Assembly: GCA_009917455.1 (NCBI GenBank)
Contig: QZDS01000002.1
Span: forward strand, 1-64,000
Direction of reading: 5' to 3'
Length of the DNA: 64,000 nucleotides
Source of the DNA: a bacterium 1xD8-48
GTDB lineage: Bacteria > Bacillota > Clostridia > Lachnospirales > Lachnospiraceae
Both the position numbers and the translations under genes were made by a program. Below the pieces are notes generated by a model. The model did no database searches. It saw only the letters and a program-made list of their open reading frames with translations, and was not told the DNA's origin. This document shows, piece by piece, positions 25,290-34,919 of this stretch. Numbering within the stretch: the stretch's first letter is position 1; every line of letters begins with the position of its first letter.

Positions 25290-25708
25290 ATTGCAGGCTG
25301 AGTATCCTGCGGATGCGGTTGTCCTGCCTGTGATAAAAAGAGTGAAAGAGAGGGAATGTATGTTAAGCGTGGTAAAAGTGGAGAAATCACACAACTGAAC
25401 AGTTGCGGGGATAACTGGAGGGACAGTTATACCCATAATCCGCCTTGCTGTAAAAGCTTATCATACACATTAATATCTCTTCTGGAGAATAAAGAAAATG
25501 GATTTGAGGGCATAGCCGGCTGGCTGTGCCTTTATTTTGCGAAGGGTCAATACCCCGCTTATTGCGGGATGTTGACTGTGTGGAGAAAGCGGACCTGTAA
25601 AGCATGGATTTCATGCACAGGGATCTGCACTGTACAATTGACTATCCATAGATTCTGACCGCAGAAACCGTGTGTGCTTTATCAGTGCCGCAGTTTCTGC
25701 GGTTTTTT
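25290..25708 (+). ncRNA. Candidate structured RNA (about 420 nt) upstream of the MutS2-like gene
   Basis: This stretch (25248-25753) holds no credible gene; a 100-residue frame over part of it lacks composition and family features. It runs from a consensus promoter to a terminator and has several paired elements: a long-range stem (25346-25368 with 25456-25481), hairpins at 25411-25430, 25509-25530 (followed by TTTATTTT), 25546-25576 and 25594-25621, and the terminator near 25708. A shorter product could end at the U-rich run at 25531-25538. I could not match it to RNase P, tmRNA, SRP, T-box or cobalamin motifs. It may be a leader controlling the downstream gene or an independent RNA. Confidence 0.5.
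25658..25708 (+). terminator. Terminator with two alternative stems
   Basis: ACCGCAGAAAC (25658-25668) can pair with GTTTCTGCGGT (25693-25703). Alternatively CCGCAG (25688-25693) pairs with CTGCGG (25697-25702). Both are followed by a run of T (25703-25708). It lies 45 bases before the MutS2-like gene. Confidence 0.75.
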
Positions 25709-25753
25709 GACAGGCTTTTGCAGGCGGTAAATTAGCAAAGAAAGGGAAGAAAA

Positions 25754-27772
25754 ATGGAAAAACAATATTTTTACAATACGCCGTCGGCAAGAATGCTGGA
25801 ATTTGACCGGATAATCGGCCGCCTGGAAGAAATGGCTTATACGGAAAAAGCGAAAGGGATGATAAGGGAGCTTGCACCCGGTCTCTCGGAGGCGGAGGTG
25901 AAAGCGCAGCTTAAAAACACAACCGAGGCAAGAACGATGCTGGAAAACTGCGGAATGCCGCCGATTACGGCCCTGGAGGGTATTACGGAGCTGCTGGAAA
26001 TGGCAGGAAAGGGAATCTGCCTGACCGCAGAGCAGCTTGAAAAAATCGCGTCAACGCTTACCGCCGTGAAAAGACTGAAGGATTATTTATGCCGGGGAAA
26101 GGCTTACGACATAAGTCTGCCATACTATGAGGAAAATCTGGATTCGCTGGAGGAGATTCGGGAAGAATTATATGAAAAAATCAGAAACGGCAGGGTGGAC
26201 GACTATGCCTCGGGACTTTTGAAGTCCCTTCGGGAGGGAATAGAGCGGACGGAGGCAAAGATGCGTGAAAAGGCGGACAGTATTCTGCGCTCCGGGAAGG
26301 AATGCATGTCGGACAGTTTCAGCACTGTGAGAAACGGACATATCTGTGTGCCTGTAAAAAAGGAATATAAATTCAGGATAAGCGGCAGCGTGATTGACAA
26401 GTCCGCCACAGGAAACACGCTTTTTATCGAGCCGGAATCCGTGGCAAGGCTGTACGGGGAGCTGCAGGATATGAGGGTTGACGAGGAGAACGAGGAAAGG
26501 AGAATCCTCTACACCCTTACCGTTATGCTGTCCGATAAGGCGGAGGTGATTTTCAGGAATAACCGGACCATAGAAAAGCTGGATTTTATTTTTGCAAAGG
26601 GAAAGCTGAGTGTGGACTGTGGGGGAACAGAGCCGGAAATCAATGTGGAGCGCCGTATCCAGCTGGTAAAGGGGCGGCACCCACTGATGGATAAAAGCAT
26701 AAATATTCCTCTAGATTTTGAGATGGGGAAAGGAACAAACGGCGTGATTATCACAGGCCCCAACACAGGAGGAAAAACCGTCGCCATTAAAACGGTGGCT
26801 TTAAGCTGCCTGATGGCGCAATGCGGGCTGCATACGGCGGCAAGGAGCGCGGAAATCTGCATGAACAACCTGATACTCTGTGATATCGGAGACGGACAGA
26901 ACCTGGCGGAAAATCTCTCCACCTTTTCCGCACATATCACCAACGTGCTGAATATTCTGCGGAAGGCTGACAATGAGAGCCTGGTGATTATGGACGAGCT
27001 GGGTTCGGGAACCGACCCGGCGGAGGGAATGGGAATCGCCATAGCGATTCTGCGGGAGCTGAAAAGAAGCGGCGCTCTGTATCTTGTGACCACTCATTAT
27101 CCTGAGATTAAGATCTATGCCGAAAGAGAAGAAGGCGTGGTCAACGCGAGGATGACCTTTGACAGGGAAAGCTTAAGGCCGCTGTATCAGCTTGTGATTG
27201 GAGAAGCAGGCGAGAGCTGTGCCTTTTATATCGCAGGAAAGCTGGGGATGCCGGAGCATATGTTGGAAGAGGCCCGGCAGGCGGCGTATGGCGACGACGT
27301 TATGCGCGGCAGGGCAGGACTTGCGGATTCCGAAAGAAAGACTGCCGGGGAAAACCGGACAGGCGAGGCGCATATGTACGAAAGGCAGGTAACGGATGCC
27401 GGAACAGGCGGCGAACCGGAAACCGTATGGGAAAAGGAGAAAAATGCTCCCATCCGGCGGCAGAAGGAGAGCTCCCGCAGGCAGAATCTGTCCAAAAAAT
27501 TCAAGAGGGGAGACAGCGTCATGATTTACCCTGACAGGAAGATTGGCATTGTATGCGAAACGGTAAATGAAAAGGGTGTCCTCCGGGTGCAGATGCCTGA
27601 TAAGAAGATTTATATTAACCACAAAAGGGTAAAGCTGTATGTGGCCGCGGAAAAGCTGTATCCGGCGGACTATGATTTTTCCATCATATTTGACACGGTA
27701 ACGAACCGAAAAATACGGCGCCAGATGGAGAAAAGGCATGTGGAGGATATGATAATGACGGAGGAAAAATAA
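25754..27772 (+). CDS. MutS2-like ATPase without a Smr nuclease domain
   Basis: The 672-residue protein follows the MutS2 plan: a helical core (residues 1-300) with FIEPESVARL, then the ATPase with Walker A GPNTGGKT from 335, Walker B LVIMDELGSGTDP near 410-422 and TTHYPEIK. After a variable charged stretch (about 535-575), a KOW-like segment (GDSVMIYPDRKIGIV) is present as in MutS2, but the chain ends without the C-terminal Smr nuclease domain. MutS2 proteins act on recombination intermediates and on stalled ribosomes. This shorter form is probably a paralogue that binds nucleic acid or ribosomes without cutting. AAAGGGA precedes the ATG. Confidence 0.8.
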   Translation: MEKQYFYNTPSARMLEFDRIIGRLEEMAYTEKAKGMIRELAPGLSEAEVKAQLKNTTEARTMLENCGMPPITALEGITELLEMAGKGICLTAEQLEKIASTLTAVKRLKDYLCRGKAYDISLPYYEENLDSLEEIREELYEKIRNGRVDDYASGLLKSLREGIERTEAKMREKADSILRSGKECMSDSFSTVRNGHICVPVKKEYKFRISGSVIDKSATGNTLFIEPESVARLYGELQDMRVDEENEERRILYTLTVMLSDKAEVIFRNNRTIEKLDFIFAKGKLSVDCGGTEPEINVERRIQLVKGRHPLMDKSINIPLDFEMGKGTNGVIITGPNTGGKTVAIKTVALSCLMAQCGLHTAARSAEICMNNLILCDIGDGQNLAENLSTFSAHITNVLNILRKADNESLVIMDELGSGTDPAEGMGIAIAILRELKRSGALYLVTTHYPEIKIYAEREEGVVNARMTFDRESLRPLYQLVIGEAGESCAFYIAGKLGMPEHMLEEARQAAYGDDVMRGRAGLADSERKTAGENRTGEAHMYERQVTDAGTGGEPETVWEKEKNAPIRRQKESSRRQNLSKKFKRGDSVMIYPDRKIGIVCETVNEKGVLRVQMPDKKIYINHKRVKLYVAAEKLYPADYDFSIIFDTVTNRKIRRQMEKRHVEDMIMTEEK

Positions 27773-27934
27773 GAGACTGCAGGAAGGGCGGCAATGACAA
27801 TTTCAGGCACAAAAAGTCAGGATTATAATTTTGATTTCAGTTAAACTATAAGCAGAGAGTAACTCTTTGAGAAAAATGTCTGTGTCCGGGCACAGAGCGG
27901 CGGCAGCACATGAAAGTATCGAGGCAGGGAAAAT

Positions 27935-28846
27935 ATGGAGTGGTTATCAGCTTTAAAAAATGCAATCAGTTACATGGAGGCGCACCTTCTGGAGGATATT
28001 ACGGCTGCCGATGTGGCCGGAGCCGTCCATATGTCATCCTTTTATTTCCAGAGGGGCTTTAAAATCGTCACAGGCTATACAGTGGGGGAGTATCTGCGGA
28101 ACCGCAGGCTTTATCTGGCGGGCCTTGACGTGATTAAGGGAGATGAGAGAGTCATTGATATCTCCTGTCTGTATGGCTATGACACGCCCGAGAGCTTTAC
28201 AAGAGCCTTTACAAGATTTCACAGGATATCGCCAATGCAGCTTAAGGCTCAGCCCTTCCGGATAAGGGCGTTTCTGCCGCTGACCGTAGAAATTGCAATC
28301 AGAGGAGGGGAGCAGATGGAATATACGGTGGAAAAAATGGATGCCATGAAAATGATTGGTTTTGAGAGGGAGGTGTCCTGTGACAATGGATTCCGGGATA
28401 CGCCTGAATTCTGGGAGGAGTTTCAGATGCGGTATCTGAGCCTGCGGCCTGATAAGGAAAAAGAAACAGGGCGGAGGGAAGCAGAGATAAGAGAAGCAGT
28501 GCAGGAAAATCAGGTGGGGGAATTCGGAATCTGCTTTGACGACGGCGCGGGGAGCGGGTATTTCCGCTATGCCATTGCCGGGCGCTACAGGGGCGGTGGT
28601 GTGCCGGAGGGAATGAAGGTTTTTGAAATTCCGGCCTGCACGTGGGCGAAGTTTAAGTGTACCGGCCCCATGCCGGAGGCCATACAGGCGGTAAATACCC
28701 GCATTTATAAGGAATGGCTGCCTGGCAATCCCGAATATGAGATTGCGGCAAACATTGATATGGAATGGTATTCAAAAGGCGAGCCGGAAAGCAGCGACTA
28801 TGAAAGCGCTGTCTGGATTCCGGTGAAAAGAAGGCGCGAAGCCTGA
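27935..28846 (+). CDS. AraC-family regulator with GyrI-like ligand domain
   Basis: The 303-residue protein has two helix-turn-helix units in residues 5-105, with the AraC signatures ITAADVAGAVHMSSFYFQRGFK and GYDTPESFTRAFTRFHRISP (given here in part: the first ends at FYFQRGFK). Residues 125-303 form a GyrI/Rob-like effector-binding domain (YTVEKMDAMKMIGFE at its start and WIPVKRR at its end). Such proteins sense small molecules and activate nearby genes. Its likely neighbours in regulation are the transglutaminase-like gene 33 bases downstream and possibly the MFS transporter. Confidence 0.88.
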   Translation: MEWLSALKNAISYMEAHLLEDITAADVAGAVHMSSFYFQRGFKIVTGYTVGEYLRNRRLYLAGLDVIKGDERVIDISCLYGYDTPESFTRAFTRFHRISPMQLKAQPFRIRAFLPLTVEIAIRGGEQMEYTVEKMDAMKMIGFEREVSCDNGFRDTPEFWEEFQMRYLSLRPDKEKETGRREAEIREAVQENQVGEFGICFDDGAGSGYFRYAIAGRYRGGGVPEGMKVFEIPACTWAKFKCTGPMPEAIQAVNTRIYKEWLPGNPEYEIAANIDMEWYSKGEPESSDYESAVWIPVKRRREA

Positions 28847-28879
28847 AAGGGCGTCTGCGCAAAGGAGCAGGAGGTTTAT

Positions 28880-29773
28880 ATGAAACAGGAAATTCTTGAT
28901 TTTTACAGGAAAACAAGCCCCTACACAGATTTGGGGTATTATAAGGATTTTGCAAAAAATCTGCCCGACGATATGGAAGAGCTGTGTTATTTGCAGAGAA
29001 TGCAAATCATACATCCTGTGGTTTTTAAAAAGGATAAAGAAATCCGGCTGAAAAAGGAGAGCTTCTGGGGGGATATGACAAAGGTGCCCGCAGCGATGCT
29101 GGATTTTGAGGACGATATTTTCCCGACGGCACAGGGAATTCTTGCCGAATTGCTGCGCAGGGACTCCCGATATTTTGCCGGCCGTGAGGCAAAGGACAAG
29201 GTGCATGTAACGTGCAGAGGGCAGGCGATTCTTCTGGCCGGAACCCTGAAAGCAAAGGGGATTCCGGCAAGGGCCAGAAGCGGTTTTGCGGAGTATATCG
29301 GTTCCGACGGCATTTACCGCGACCATTGGATTACGGAATATTTTGATGAAAAAGAAGACAGATGGAAGCTGGCGGACGCGGATTTGCATTGTCCAGACCA
29401 TGAAATCCCCTTTGATTTAAACGACATTCCCTGTGATAATTTTTTGTTTGGGGCCGGCGCGTTTCTGGGAATGCGGGAGGGACGGTTCAGGGATGAAAAT
29501 GTGCAGTTTGCCTCGGCGCCGCCGACCCTTGGGCTGAAAGCTGCCATGCGGGGACTGTTTTATGATTTTCACTGCCTGATGAACGACGAAATTATTTTTC
29601 TTCATATGCCGCGCTATCTGTGCGATAAGGAGTTTGAACTGTCGGAGGAGGAATACCGGGAGTTGGACTCTCTGGCGGAGTTGATGCTGAAACCGGATGA
29701 AAATTTTGAAGCGATAAAAGGAATCTGGGAAAGCAATATGAAGTTCAGAATGATGTCCGGTGTGCTGAATTGA
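28880..29773 (+). CDS. Transglutaminase-like cysteine protease-fold protein
   Basis: The 297-residue soluble protein has the transglutaminase-like triad: Cys112 in VTCRGQA, His149 in RDHWITEYF and Asp166 in WKLADAD. The segment GTLKAKGIPARARSGFA between Cys and His is typical of the bacterial family. There is no signal peptide, so it acts in the cytoplasm. The substrate is unknown. AGGAGG lies upstream of the ATG. It is close behind the AraC-family gene and followed by a terminator. Confidence 0.82.
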   Translation: MKQEILDFYRKTSPYTDLGYYKDFAKNLPDDMEELCYLQRMQIIHPVVFKKDKEIRLKKESFWGDMTKVPAAMLDFEDDIFPTAQGILAELLRRDSRYFAGREAKDKVHVTCRGQAILLAGTLKAKGIPARARSGFAEYIGSDGIYRDHWITEYFDEKEDRWKLADADLHCPDHEIPFDLNDIPCDNFLFGAGAFLGMREGRFRDENVQFASAPPTLGLKAAMRGLFYDFHCLMNDEIIFLHMPRYLCDKEFELSEEEYRELDSLAELMLKPDENFEAIKGIWESNMKFRMMSGVLN

Positions 29774-29850
29774 CGGATAAGGCAGGGAGCAAAAATCTGC
29801 AGTCATATGGACTGTCGTCAGGATAAACTTATAAAATTACAGAAATGTTA

Positions 29851-29887
29851 AGGAACAGGAATTTGCAGGTTTCTGTTCCGTTTTTTT
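29851..29887 (+). terminator. Terminator after the transglutaminase-like gene
   Basis: GGAACAG (29852-29858) pairs with CTGTTCC (29873-29879), followed by GTTTTTTTG. A TATAAT (29899-29904) just downstream is a probable -10 for the MFS gene. Confidence 0.75.
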
Positions 29888-29937
29888 GTGTAACCTGGTA
29901 TAATTGCTGTAAAGTATTGAGTAAATCAGGAGTCATC

Positions 29938-31173
29938 ATGAATAGAAATTTCAAGTTCAATCTGGCAGGAAATATTGCATCGACCATGGCCGGGGTATTA
30001 TATAATTTTTGCACCGGGCTGTTTATTCTTGATATAACCGGGAGCGCCCTTGCCATGTCGGTCTTTATGGGATATTCGACGGTTTTAGGATTGGTAGTTC
30101 AGCCGTTGGCCGGGGTTTTTATTGAGAGGCGGGAAAAGGTGAAGATTATGTATATCACGGACGGTATTTTTGCCCTCACCGATTTTTTGCTGGCGGGTTT
30201 GCTTTTTTCAACCCATGTAAGTCATATCATTATGGCCGGGTTGTACATGAATGCGACGGTTAATACAATCATGAATGCATTATTTGAACCTGCCTCTGCA
30301 GCGTTGATGCCGATGATTGTGGAGCAGGAAAAATTAACGAAAGCATATTCTCTATTTTCCATGGTAGGCAGTTTTGCCAATATTTTTGCAACACTGTTTG
30401 CGGCGGTTCTGTTTTCCCTGTTTCCATATCAATGGATACTCGTGATAAACGGATGTCTGATAGGGATATCGGCGGTGTTTGAACATTTCATCGTCGTAAA
30501 TGAAAATATTGGCTTCAATGGGGCGGAAGGAGAGAAACCCCGTTACATACAGGATTTAAAGGAAGGCTTTGGTTATCTTAAGAATCAAAAAGTGCTGTTA
30601 CAAATTTTGTCCTGTGCGGTTGTCATCAATTTTTTTATGAGCGGAATTTTTTCGACAACCCTGCCGTATTTGTATAATACCGCAATGGGATTGCCGGCGG
30701 TATACCTTGCGACTATCGAAATTGCCATGTCTGCGGGGAGCATTCTGATGGCGGCACGGCTGACAAAGACGGAGATTAAAGATAAGGGGAAAAAGATAAT
30801 AAAAGGATTCTCCGTGGTTTCAGCCATATTTTCCGGTATGTTTGTATGCTATATGCTTTTTGCCGTTAGAAACATCAACGTGGTGTTCTTTCACGGGATA
30901 TTTGTTATGGGGGCATTCCTTTTCGGTCTTGTGCTGGCTGTCATTCAGATTTCTACCAATATTATATATGCCTGTAATATTGAACAAAAATATATGGGGC
31001 GGGTTATGGCGTTCAGAAAGACACTTTCAACCGCCACTATACCCTGCGCTATGATATTGTTTGGAATTTTGCTGGATTATTCCGATATAGGGCTGACATT
31101 TGCTCTGGCAGGCATCGGCGTTACAGCCGCCACGGTATTTGTGCATAAACAGAGGGAACTGGCGGAGCAGTAG
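29938..31173 (+). CDS. MFS transporter (Mef/enterobactin-exporter-like)
   Basis: The 411-residue protein has twelve predicted membrane helices and the MFS loop-2 motif region VFIERREKVKIMY. The general sequence resembles the MFS_3 group that includes macrolide and siderophore exporters, so drug or metabolite export driven by protons is likely, with substrate unknown. I chose the ATG at 29938, with AGGAG 5 bases upstream; a longer frame from 29845 begins inside the upstream terminator. The gene is followed by a 260-base region rich in hairpins. Confidence 0.85.
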   Translation: MNRNFKFNLAGNIASTMAGVLYNFCTGLFILDITGSALAMSVFMGYSTVLGLVVQPLAGVFIERREKVKIMYITDGIFALTDFLLAGLLFSTHVSHIIMAGLYMNATVNTIMNALFEPASAALMPMIVEQEKLTKAYSLFSMVGSFANIFATLFAAVLFSLFPYQWILVINGCLIGISAVFEHFIVVNENIGFNGAEGEKPRYIQDLKEGFGYLKNQKVLLQILSCAVVINFFMSGIFSTTLPYLYNTAMGLPAVYLATIEIAMSAGSILMAARLTKTEIKDKGKKIIKGFSVVSAIFSGMFVCYMLFAVRNINVVFFHGIFVMGAFLFGLVLAVIQISTNIIYACNIEQKYMGRVMAFRKTLSTATIPCAMILFGILLDYSDIGLTFALAGIGVTAATVFVHKQRELAEQ

Positions 31174-31298
31174 GAGAAATATTGTAGAAGAATTGGGGGT
31201 TTTAAATTGCTTCACACCCGAATCCCCACGATTCATTACATTTACCTCTTTAAGGCTAACATGAGATTTGCCCTGCGCCGATAAATAAATTAACAGAT

Positions 31299-31380
31299 CG
31301 GCAGCAGGCATGATTTTTACCGGCTGCCGGAGGGAATAAGGGCGGACAAAGGACGGTCCGCGGGATACGCAGGTATCCGC
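31299..31380 (+). other. Hairpin-rich leader before the acidic coiled-coil gene
   Basis: Three stems follow each other: GGCAGC/GCTGCC (31300-31305 with 31323-31328), GCGGAC/GTCCGC (31342-31347 with 31356-31361) and GGATAC/GTATCC (31363-31368 with 31373-31378). They precede the gene by about 55 bases without a U tract, so an untranslated regulatory leader is more likely than a terminator. Confidence 0.4.
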
Positions 31381-31432
31381 AAAGCATCTGTAGACTTGCT
31401 TAAGGCGCAGGGAGAGCGCAGAAAAGAGGTAA

Positions 31433-32254
31433 ATGATGAAAGTTCGTAATATGTCAATTTTTATGGGTGACGACAGCAGAAGGGAAAGACAAAACGGCAT
31501 CGGCCAGGCACAGGACAACAAAAACCGCAAAAGCATTTTTGCCGGAAATCTGACAAAAAAGCCCGATTTAATTGCACAGAAAAAGCAGGTGGCGCAAAAA
31601 CAGGCGATGGAGATAGTAAGAGACGCCTGGAACGGAGACCGCAAGGTGGAAGAGGGCATTGAGGAGAGCAAGGGAAGGATTGCAGAATATAAAAAAGCGC
31701 GAAACGATGCAAACGAGGAGCTGAAGGAATTTAAAGAAAACAGGCTGGCAATGGGGCTTAGCGAGGAACCGGAGCCTGGAACGCCGGAGGCAGAAGAATT
31801 AAAGAGGATTGAGGCCGCCATTGAATCCGCTCAGGAAGGGATTCGGGGAGAAAACGCGCTGGTTCGCGAAACAAGGCTGGAGAAGCTTAAGAGCGACCCT
31901 ATGGTGCAGGCGTCGGCGAGCGCGGATAAGGTGATGGAGGCGGCCAGCAAAGAGATTGTCGGAATGCTGATACAGGAAGCAAGGGAGCATATGGACGAGG
32001 AGATGGAGGAAAAGAAGGAGGCCGCCGAAAAGAAAGCAGAGAAGGAAGAAGAAGAGAAGGAAAAGCTGGAAAAAATCAAAGAAGAGAAGGAAGAAAAAGA
32101 GGAGTTCGCGGAGAATGTGGCGGAATCAACCGAGCTGGTGGTGGAAGCCGACGATACCATGGACGAGGTTCAGAAGGAAATCCAGAAGGTAATAGAAGAA
32201 ATGAAGCTGCTTGAGGAAGACCTCAAGGGAGCGACGGTGGACGCCTCCATGTAA
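31433..32254 (+). CDS. Acidic coiled-coil protein of unknown function
   Basis: The 273-residue protein has no membrane segment. Residues 55-130 are a helical region (AQKQAMEIVRDAW, IAEYKKARNDANEELKEF), residues 110-130 contain a Pro/Glu-rich break, and 185-235 are an extreme Glu/Lys coiled coil (EEKEKLEKIKEEKEEKEEF). The C-terminus is a further helix. I recognise no family. Two consecutive ATG codons are possible starts; the second (31436) is better spaced from GAGG. It ends exactly where the converging DUF5721 gene ends, with no base between the stop codons. Confidence 0.6.
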   Translation: MMKVRNMSIFMGDDSRRERQNGIGQAQDNKNRKSIFAGNLTKKPDLIAQKKQVAQKQAMEIVRDAWNGDRKVEEGIEESKGRIAEYKKARNDANEELKEFKENRLAMGLSEEPEPGTPEAEELKRIEAAIESAQEGIRGENALVRETRLEKLKSDPMVQASASADKVMEAASKEIVGMLIQEAREHMDEEMEEKKEAAEKKAEKEEEEKEKLEKIKEEKEEKEEFAENVAESTELVVEADDTMDEVQKEIQKVIEEMKLLEEDLKGATVDASM

Positions 32255-32758
32255 TCAGCCTTCCTCAAATATAATTTCTCTTTCCGTGAGAAAATGTGTT
32301 ACAAAATTATCCCATAGCCTGTCGGGCGTTTTGTCAGGCAGGAAAGAATGAAAAGCGGTGGCAGTGACGCAGGTGAGCGTACTGCCATCGTATTTTATAT
32401 TCAGTACAAAGGCTTTGATATCGGAAAGCGTGACATCCGCATTGCCTTCTGTCAAAATTTGTTCTATAAGCTCCGGCTTTAAATGAAGAATGAATTTGAA
32501 GCTCACAGGCGTACGTTTTCCCTTAATCAAATCAAAGCAAAGGGTACGGATATTTTTCCATTCGGAGAATTCATAGGGAGGGAGAACAGATTCATCATTG
32601 ACGTCCCCGGTGAAAAACGCTTTTTCCATATGGCCGTCAATGATGAAGGTGTTATAGGTGGTGATGGAAGCCTCCGCCAGCAGAAAGGCGTCAAACGCCT
32701 CCGTGCCGAGGAGTCTTCCCATAAAATTTTTCACTTCTTTTATTCGATATGCTTTCAT
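32255..32758 (-). CDS. DUF5721 family protein
   Basis: The 167-residue cytoplasmic protein begins MKAYRIKEVKNFMGRLL and contains FLLAEASITTYNTFIIDG, features of the DUF5721 family found mainly in Lachnospiraceae. The function is unknown. The start at 32758 lies 7 bases after the trpS stop and has AAGG upstream; an upstream in-frame ATG lies inside trpS. Its constant place behind trpS suggests cotranscription with a housekeeping gene. Confidence 0.75.
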   Translation of the reverse strand: MKAYRIKEVKNFMGRLLGTEAFDAFLLAEASITTYNTFIIDGHMEKAFFTGDVNDESVLPPYEFSEWKNIRTLCFDLIKGKRTPVSFKFILHLKPELIEQILTEGNADVTLSDIKAFVLNIKYDGSTLTCVTATAFHSFLPDKTPDRLWDNFVTHFLTEREIIFEEG

Positions 32759-32765
32759 GCTGACC

Positions 32766-33854
32766 TTACTTCCCGGCATATTTCTGCGCCTGCTCTGCAA
32801 TCAGGGCATGGTCGTCAAAATAGTTGATTTTCATAGCCTTCTTGACGCTGTCCAGTGTTTTTGCCGCAGCTTCCTCAGCTTCCATGCTGGCTTTATGCAA
32901 AATCTCATAGACGGCGGGAATATCCTTTTCCCATTCCTTTCTTCTTGCCCGGATAGGTGAGAGCTCTTCCTGAAGGACTTTATTTAAGAACTTCTTTACC
33001 TTAACGTCACCCAGGCCGCCTCTGGTATAGTGGGCTTTCAGTTCTTCCAGAGAGGCGTACTCGGGAAGGTATTCCGCAAACATTTCATCCCTGCAGAAAG
33101 CGTCCAGATAAATAAAGACGGGATTGCCCTCCACACGACCGGGGTCGGAAACCTGTAAATGGTTAGGGTCGGTGAACATGGACATTACCTTTTTACGGAC
33201 GTCCTCCTCGCTGGCGGAGAGATAAATGCAGTTGTGCAGGGACTTGCTCATTTTGGCCTGCCCGTCGATGCCTGGAAGGCGCATGCAGGCTTTATTGTCG
33301 GGAAGAAGCACGTCGGGTTCAACCAATGTTTCCCCATAGACAGAGTTGAACTTCCGCACGATTTCCCTTGTCTGCTCTACCATGGGAAGCTGGTCCTCTC
33401 CCACGGGAACGGTGGTCGCCATAAAAGCGGTGATATCCGCTGCCTGACTGATGGGATAGGTAAAAAAGCCTACCGGAATGCTTGCCTCAAAGTTCCGCAT
33501 CTGAATTTCTGATTTTACGGTGGGATTCCGCTGTAATCTTGAAACCGTCACCAGATTCATATAATAGAAGGAAAGCTCGCAAAGCTCAGGAACCTGTGAC
33601 TGGATAAAGAGGGTGGATTTGGACGGGTCAAGCCCACAGGAAAGATAGTCCAGAGCCACTTCAATAATGTTCTGACGCACCTTTTCCGGCTGCTCGGCAT
33701 TATCCGTCAGCGCCTGGGCGTCTGCAATCATAATAAAAATTTTATCGTATTCGCCGGAATTTTGCAATTCTACCCTGCGTTTCAGGGAACCGACATAATG
33801 TCCCACATGAAGGGGGCCGGTAGGCCTGTCGCCGGTGAGGATAATTTTAGGCAT
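32766..33854 (-). CDS. trpS: Tryptophan--tRNA ligase
   Basis: The 362-residue class I synthetase has the HIGH-type motif HVGH (16-19) after TGDRPTGPL, and the KMSKS loop in AKMSKSLHN. It charges tRNA-Trp with tryptophan in the cytosol. The ATG at 33854 has AAAGGAG upstream; a longer frame to 33938 would run into the preceding gene and has no ribosome site. It sits between the methyltransferase gene (71 bases upstream) and DUF5721. Confidence 0.93.
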   Translation of the reverse strand: MPKIILTGDRPTGPLHVGHYVGSLKRRVELQNSGEYDKIFIMIADAQALTDNAEQPEKVRQNIIEVALDYLSCGLDPSKSTLFIQSQVPELCELSFYYMNLVTVSRLQRNPTVKSEIQMRNFEASIPVGFFTYPISQAADITAFMATTVPVGEDQLPMVEQTREIVRKFNSVYGETLVEPDVLLPDNKACMRLPGIDGQAKMSKSLHNCIYLSASEEDVRKKVMSMFTDPNHLQVSDPGRVEGNPVFIYLDAFCRDEMFAEYLPEYASLEELKAHYTRGGLGDVKVKKFLNKVLQEELSPIRARRKEWEKDIPAVYEILHKASMEAEEAAAKTLDSVKKAMKINYFDDHALIAEQAQKYAGK

Positions 33855-33925
33855 GATATTATTGCTCCTTTTGTTGTTTTTTATATTATAAATTGCCGGT
33901 GTAGGGATGTCAATGCATCTTGCAT

Positions 33926-34786
33926 TCAGGGCGTCCATCGTCCCGAAGCGCCGCAGGGAAGCACCCAGCCGTTTCTTTTAACGGGAAGGCCGATTTCTGA
34001 CGAGACGGCGGTTCCGCCAAGCCGTTTTCCGACGGTGGCGTTTAAAAGGTAGGTAAGCACGGCAGGCTGCAGGCCTGTGGTGTAAGAGTTAATGAGGAAA
34101 AACAGAGCATTTTTATCGAGCAGCTTTGCGGTCAGAGTAAGCAGGGGATAAATATTGTCCTCGATTTTCCAGATTTCTCCTTTAGGCCCCCTCCCATAGG
34201 AGGGCGGGTCCATGATAATGCCGTCATATGTGTTGCCCCGGCGGATTTCCCGTTCCACGAATTTTGTGCAGTCGTCCACCAGATAACGGATGGGCGCGCC
34301 TGAAAGTCCGGAGATGGAGGCGTTTTCCTTTGCCCAGGCAACCATGCCTTTTGACGCATCCACATGGGTAACGCCAGCGCCTGCCTTTGCGGCAGCCAGG
34401 GTAGCGCCGCCGGTATAGGCAAATAAGTTCAAAACTTTCACGGGCCGGCCGGCCTTTTGAATGATTTCGGTAATCCAGTCCCAGTTTACCGCCTGTTCGG
34501 GAAAAAGGCCGGTGTGTTTAAAGCTGAAAGGCTTTAAACGGAAGGTAAGGTTTTTATACTGAATACTCCATTCCTCGGGGAGATTATGGAATTCCCATTC
34601 GCCGCCGCCTCTTGAGCTGCGGTGGTAGTGGCCGTTTAAGGCTTTCCATTCTTTTGCCTCCTTCGGGGTGTTCCAGATAACCTGGGGGTCGGGACGCAGG
34701 AGAATGTATTTGCCCCAACGCTCCAGCTTTTCCCCGCCGGAGGTATCTATCACTTCATAATCTTTCCAATGATTTGCTGTCCACAT
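33926..34786 (-). CDS. Class I SAM-dependent methyltransferase (RlmI/RlmK-like)
   Basis: The 286-residue protein has the SAM-binding motif [16 protein letters not shown], the acidic [14 protein letters not shown] and the catalytic [12 protein letters not shown], which resemble 23S rRNA methyltransferases of the RlmI/RlmK type. The N-terminal PUA domain of RlmI is missing, so the target could be rRNA or another RNA. The ATG at 34786 follows AAAGGA. It is probably the first gene of a transcript with trpS and DUF5721. Confidence 0.82.
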   Translation of the reverse strand: MWTANHWKDYEVIDTSGGEKLERWGKYILLRPDPQVIWNTPKEAKEWKALNGHYHRSSRGGGEWEFHNLPEEWSIQYKNLTFRLKPFSFKHTGLFPEQAVNWDWITEIIQKAGRPVKVLNLFAYTGGATLAAAKAGAGVTHVDASKGMVAWAKENASISGLSGAPIRYLVDDCTKFVEREIRRGNTYDGIIMDPPSYGRGPKGEIWKIEDNIYPLLTLTAKLLDKNALFFLINSYTTGLQPAVLTYLLNATVGKRLGGTAVSSEIGLPVKRNGWVLPCGASGRWTP

Positions 34787-34919
34787 AACAATTCCTTTCC
34801 GTGCTGCGTTTGCCATTGTAATAAATAATAGAGAAAGACGGTTAAAAAAGCAAGGCTTTTGTGATACAATGAATTGCGCCGATGCGCAGGCAGGTCGTAA
34901 GGATGTAAAGGAAATATTT

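Noticed and set aside
25356-25658. A 100-codon frame in the intergenic region before the MutS2-like gene
   Set aside because: Its composition is unlike a protein, it crosses several hairpins and no family features are seen. The structured-RNA reading explains the region better.
25290-25708. T-box, cobalamin riboswitch, RNase P, tmRNA or SRP RNA
   Set aside because: I looked for the T-box GGTGGNACCGCG core, the B12 box, the RNase P GAGGAAAGTCC core, the tmRNA ends and the SRP GGAA loop. None is convincingly present.
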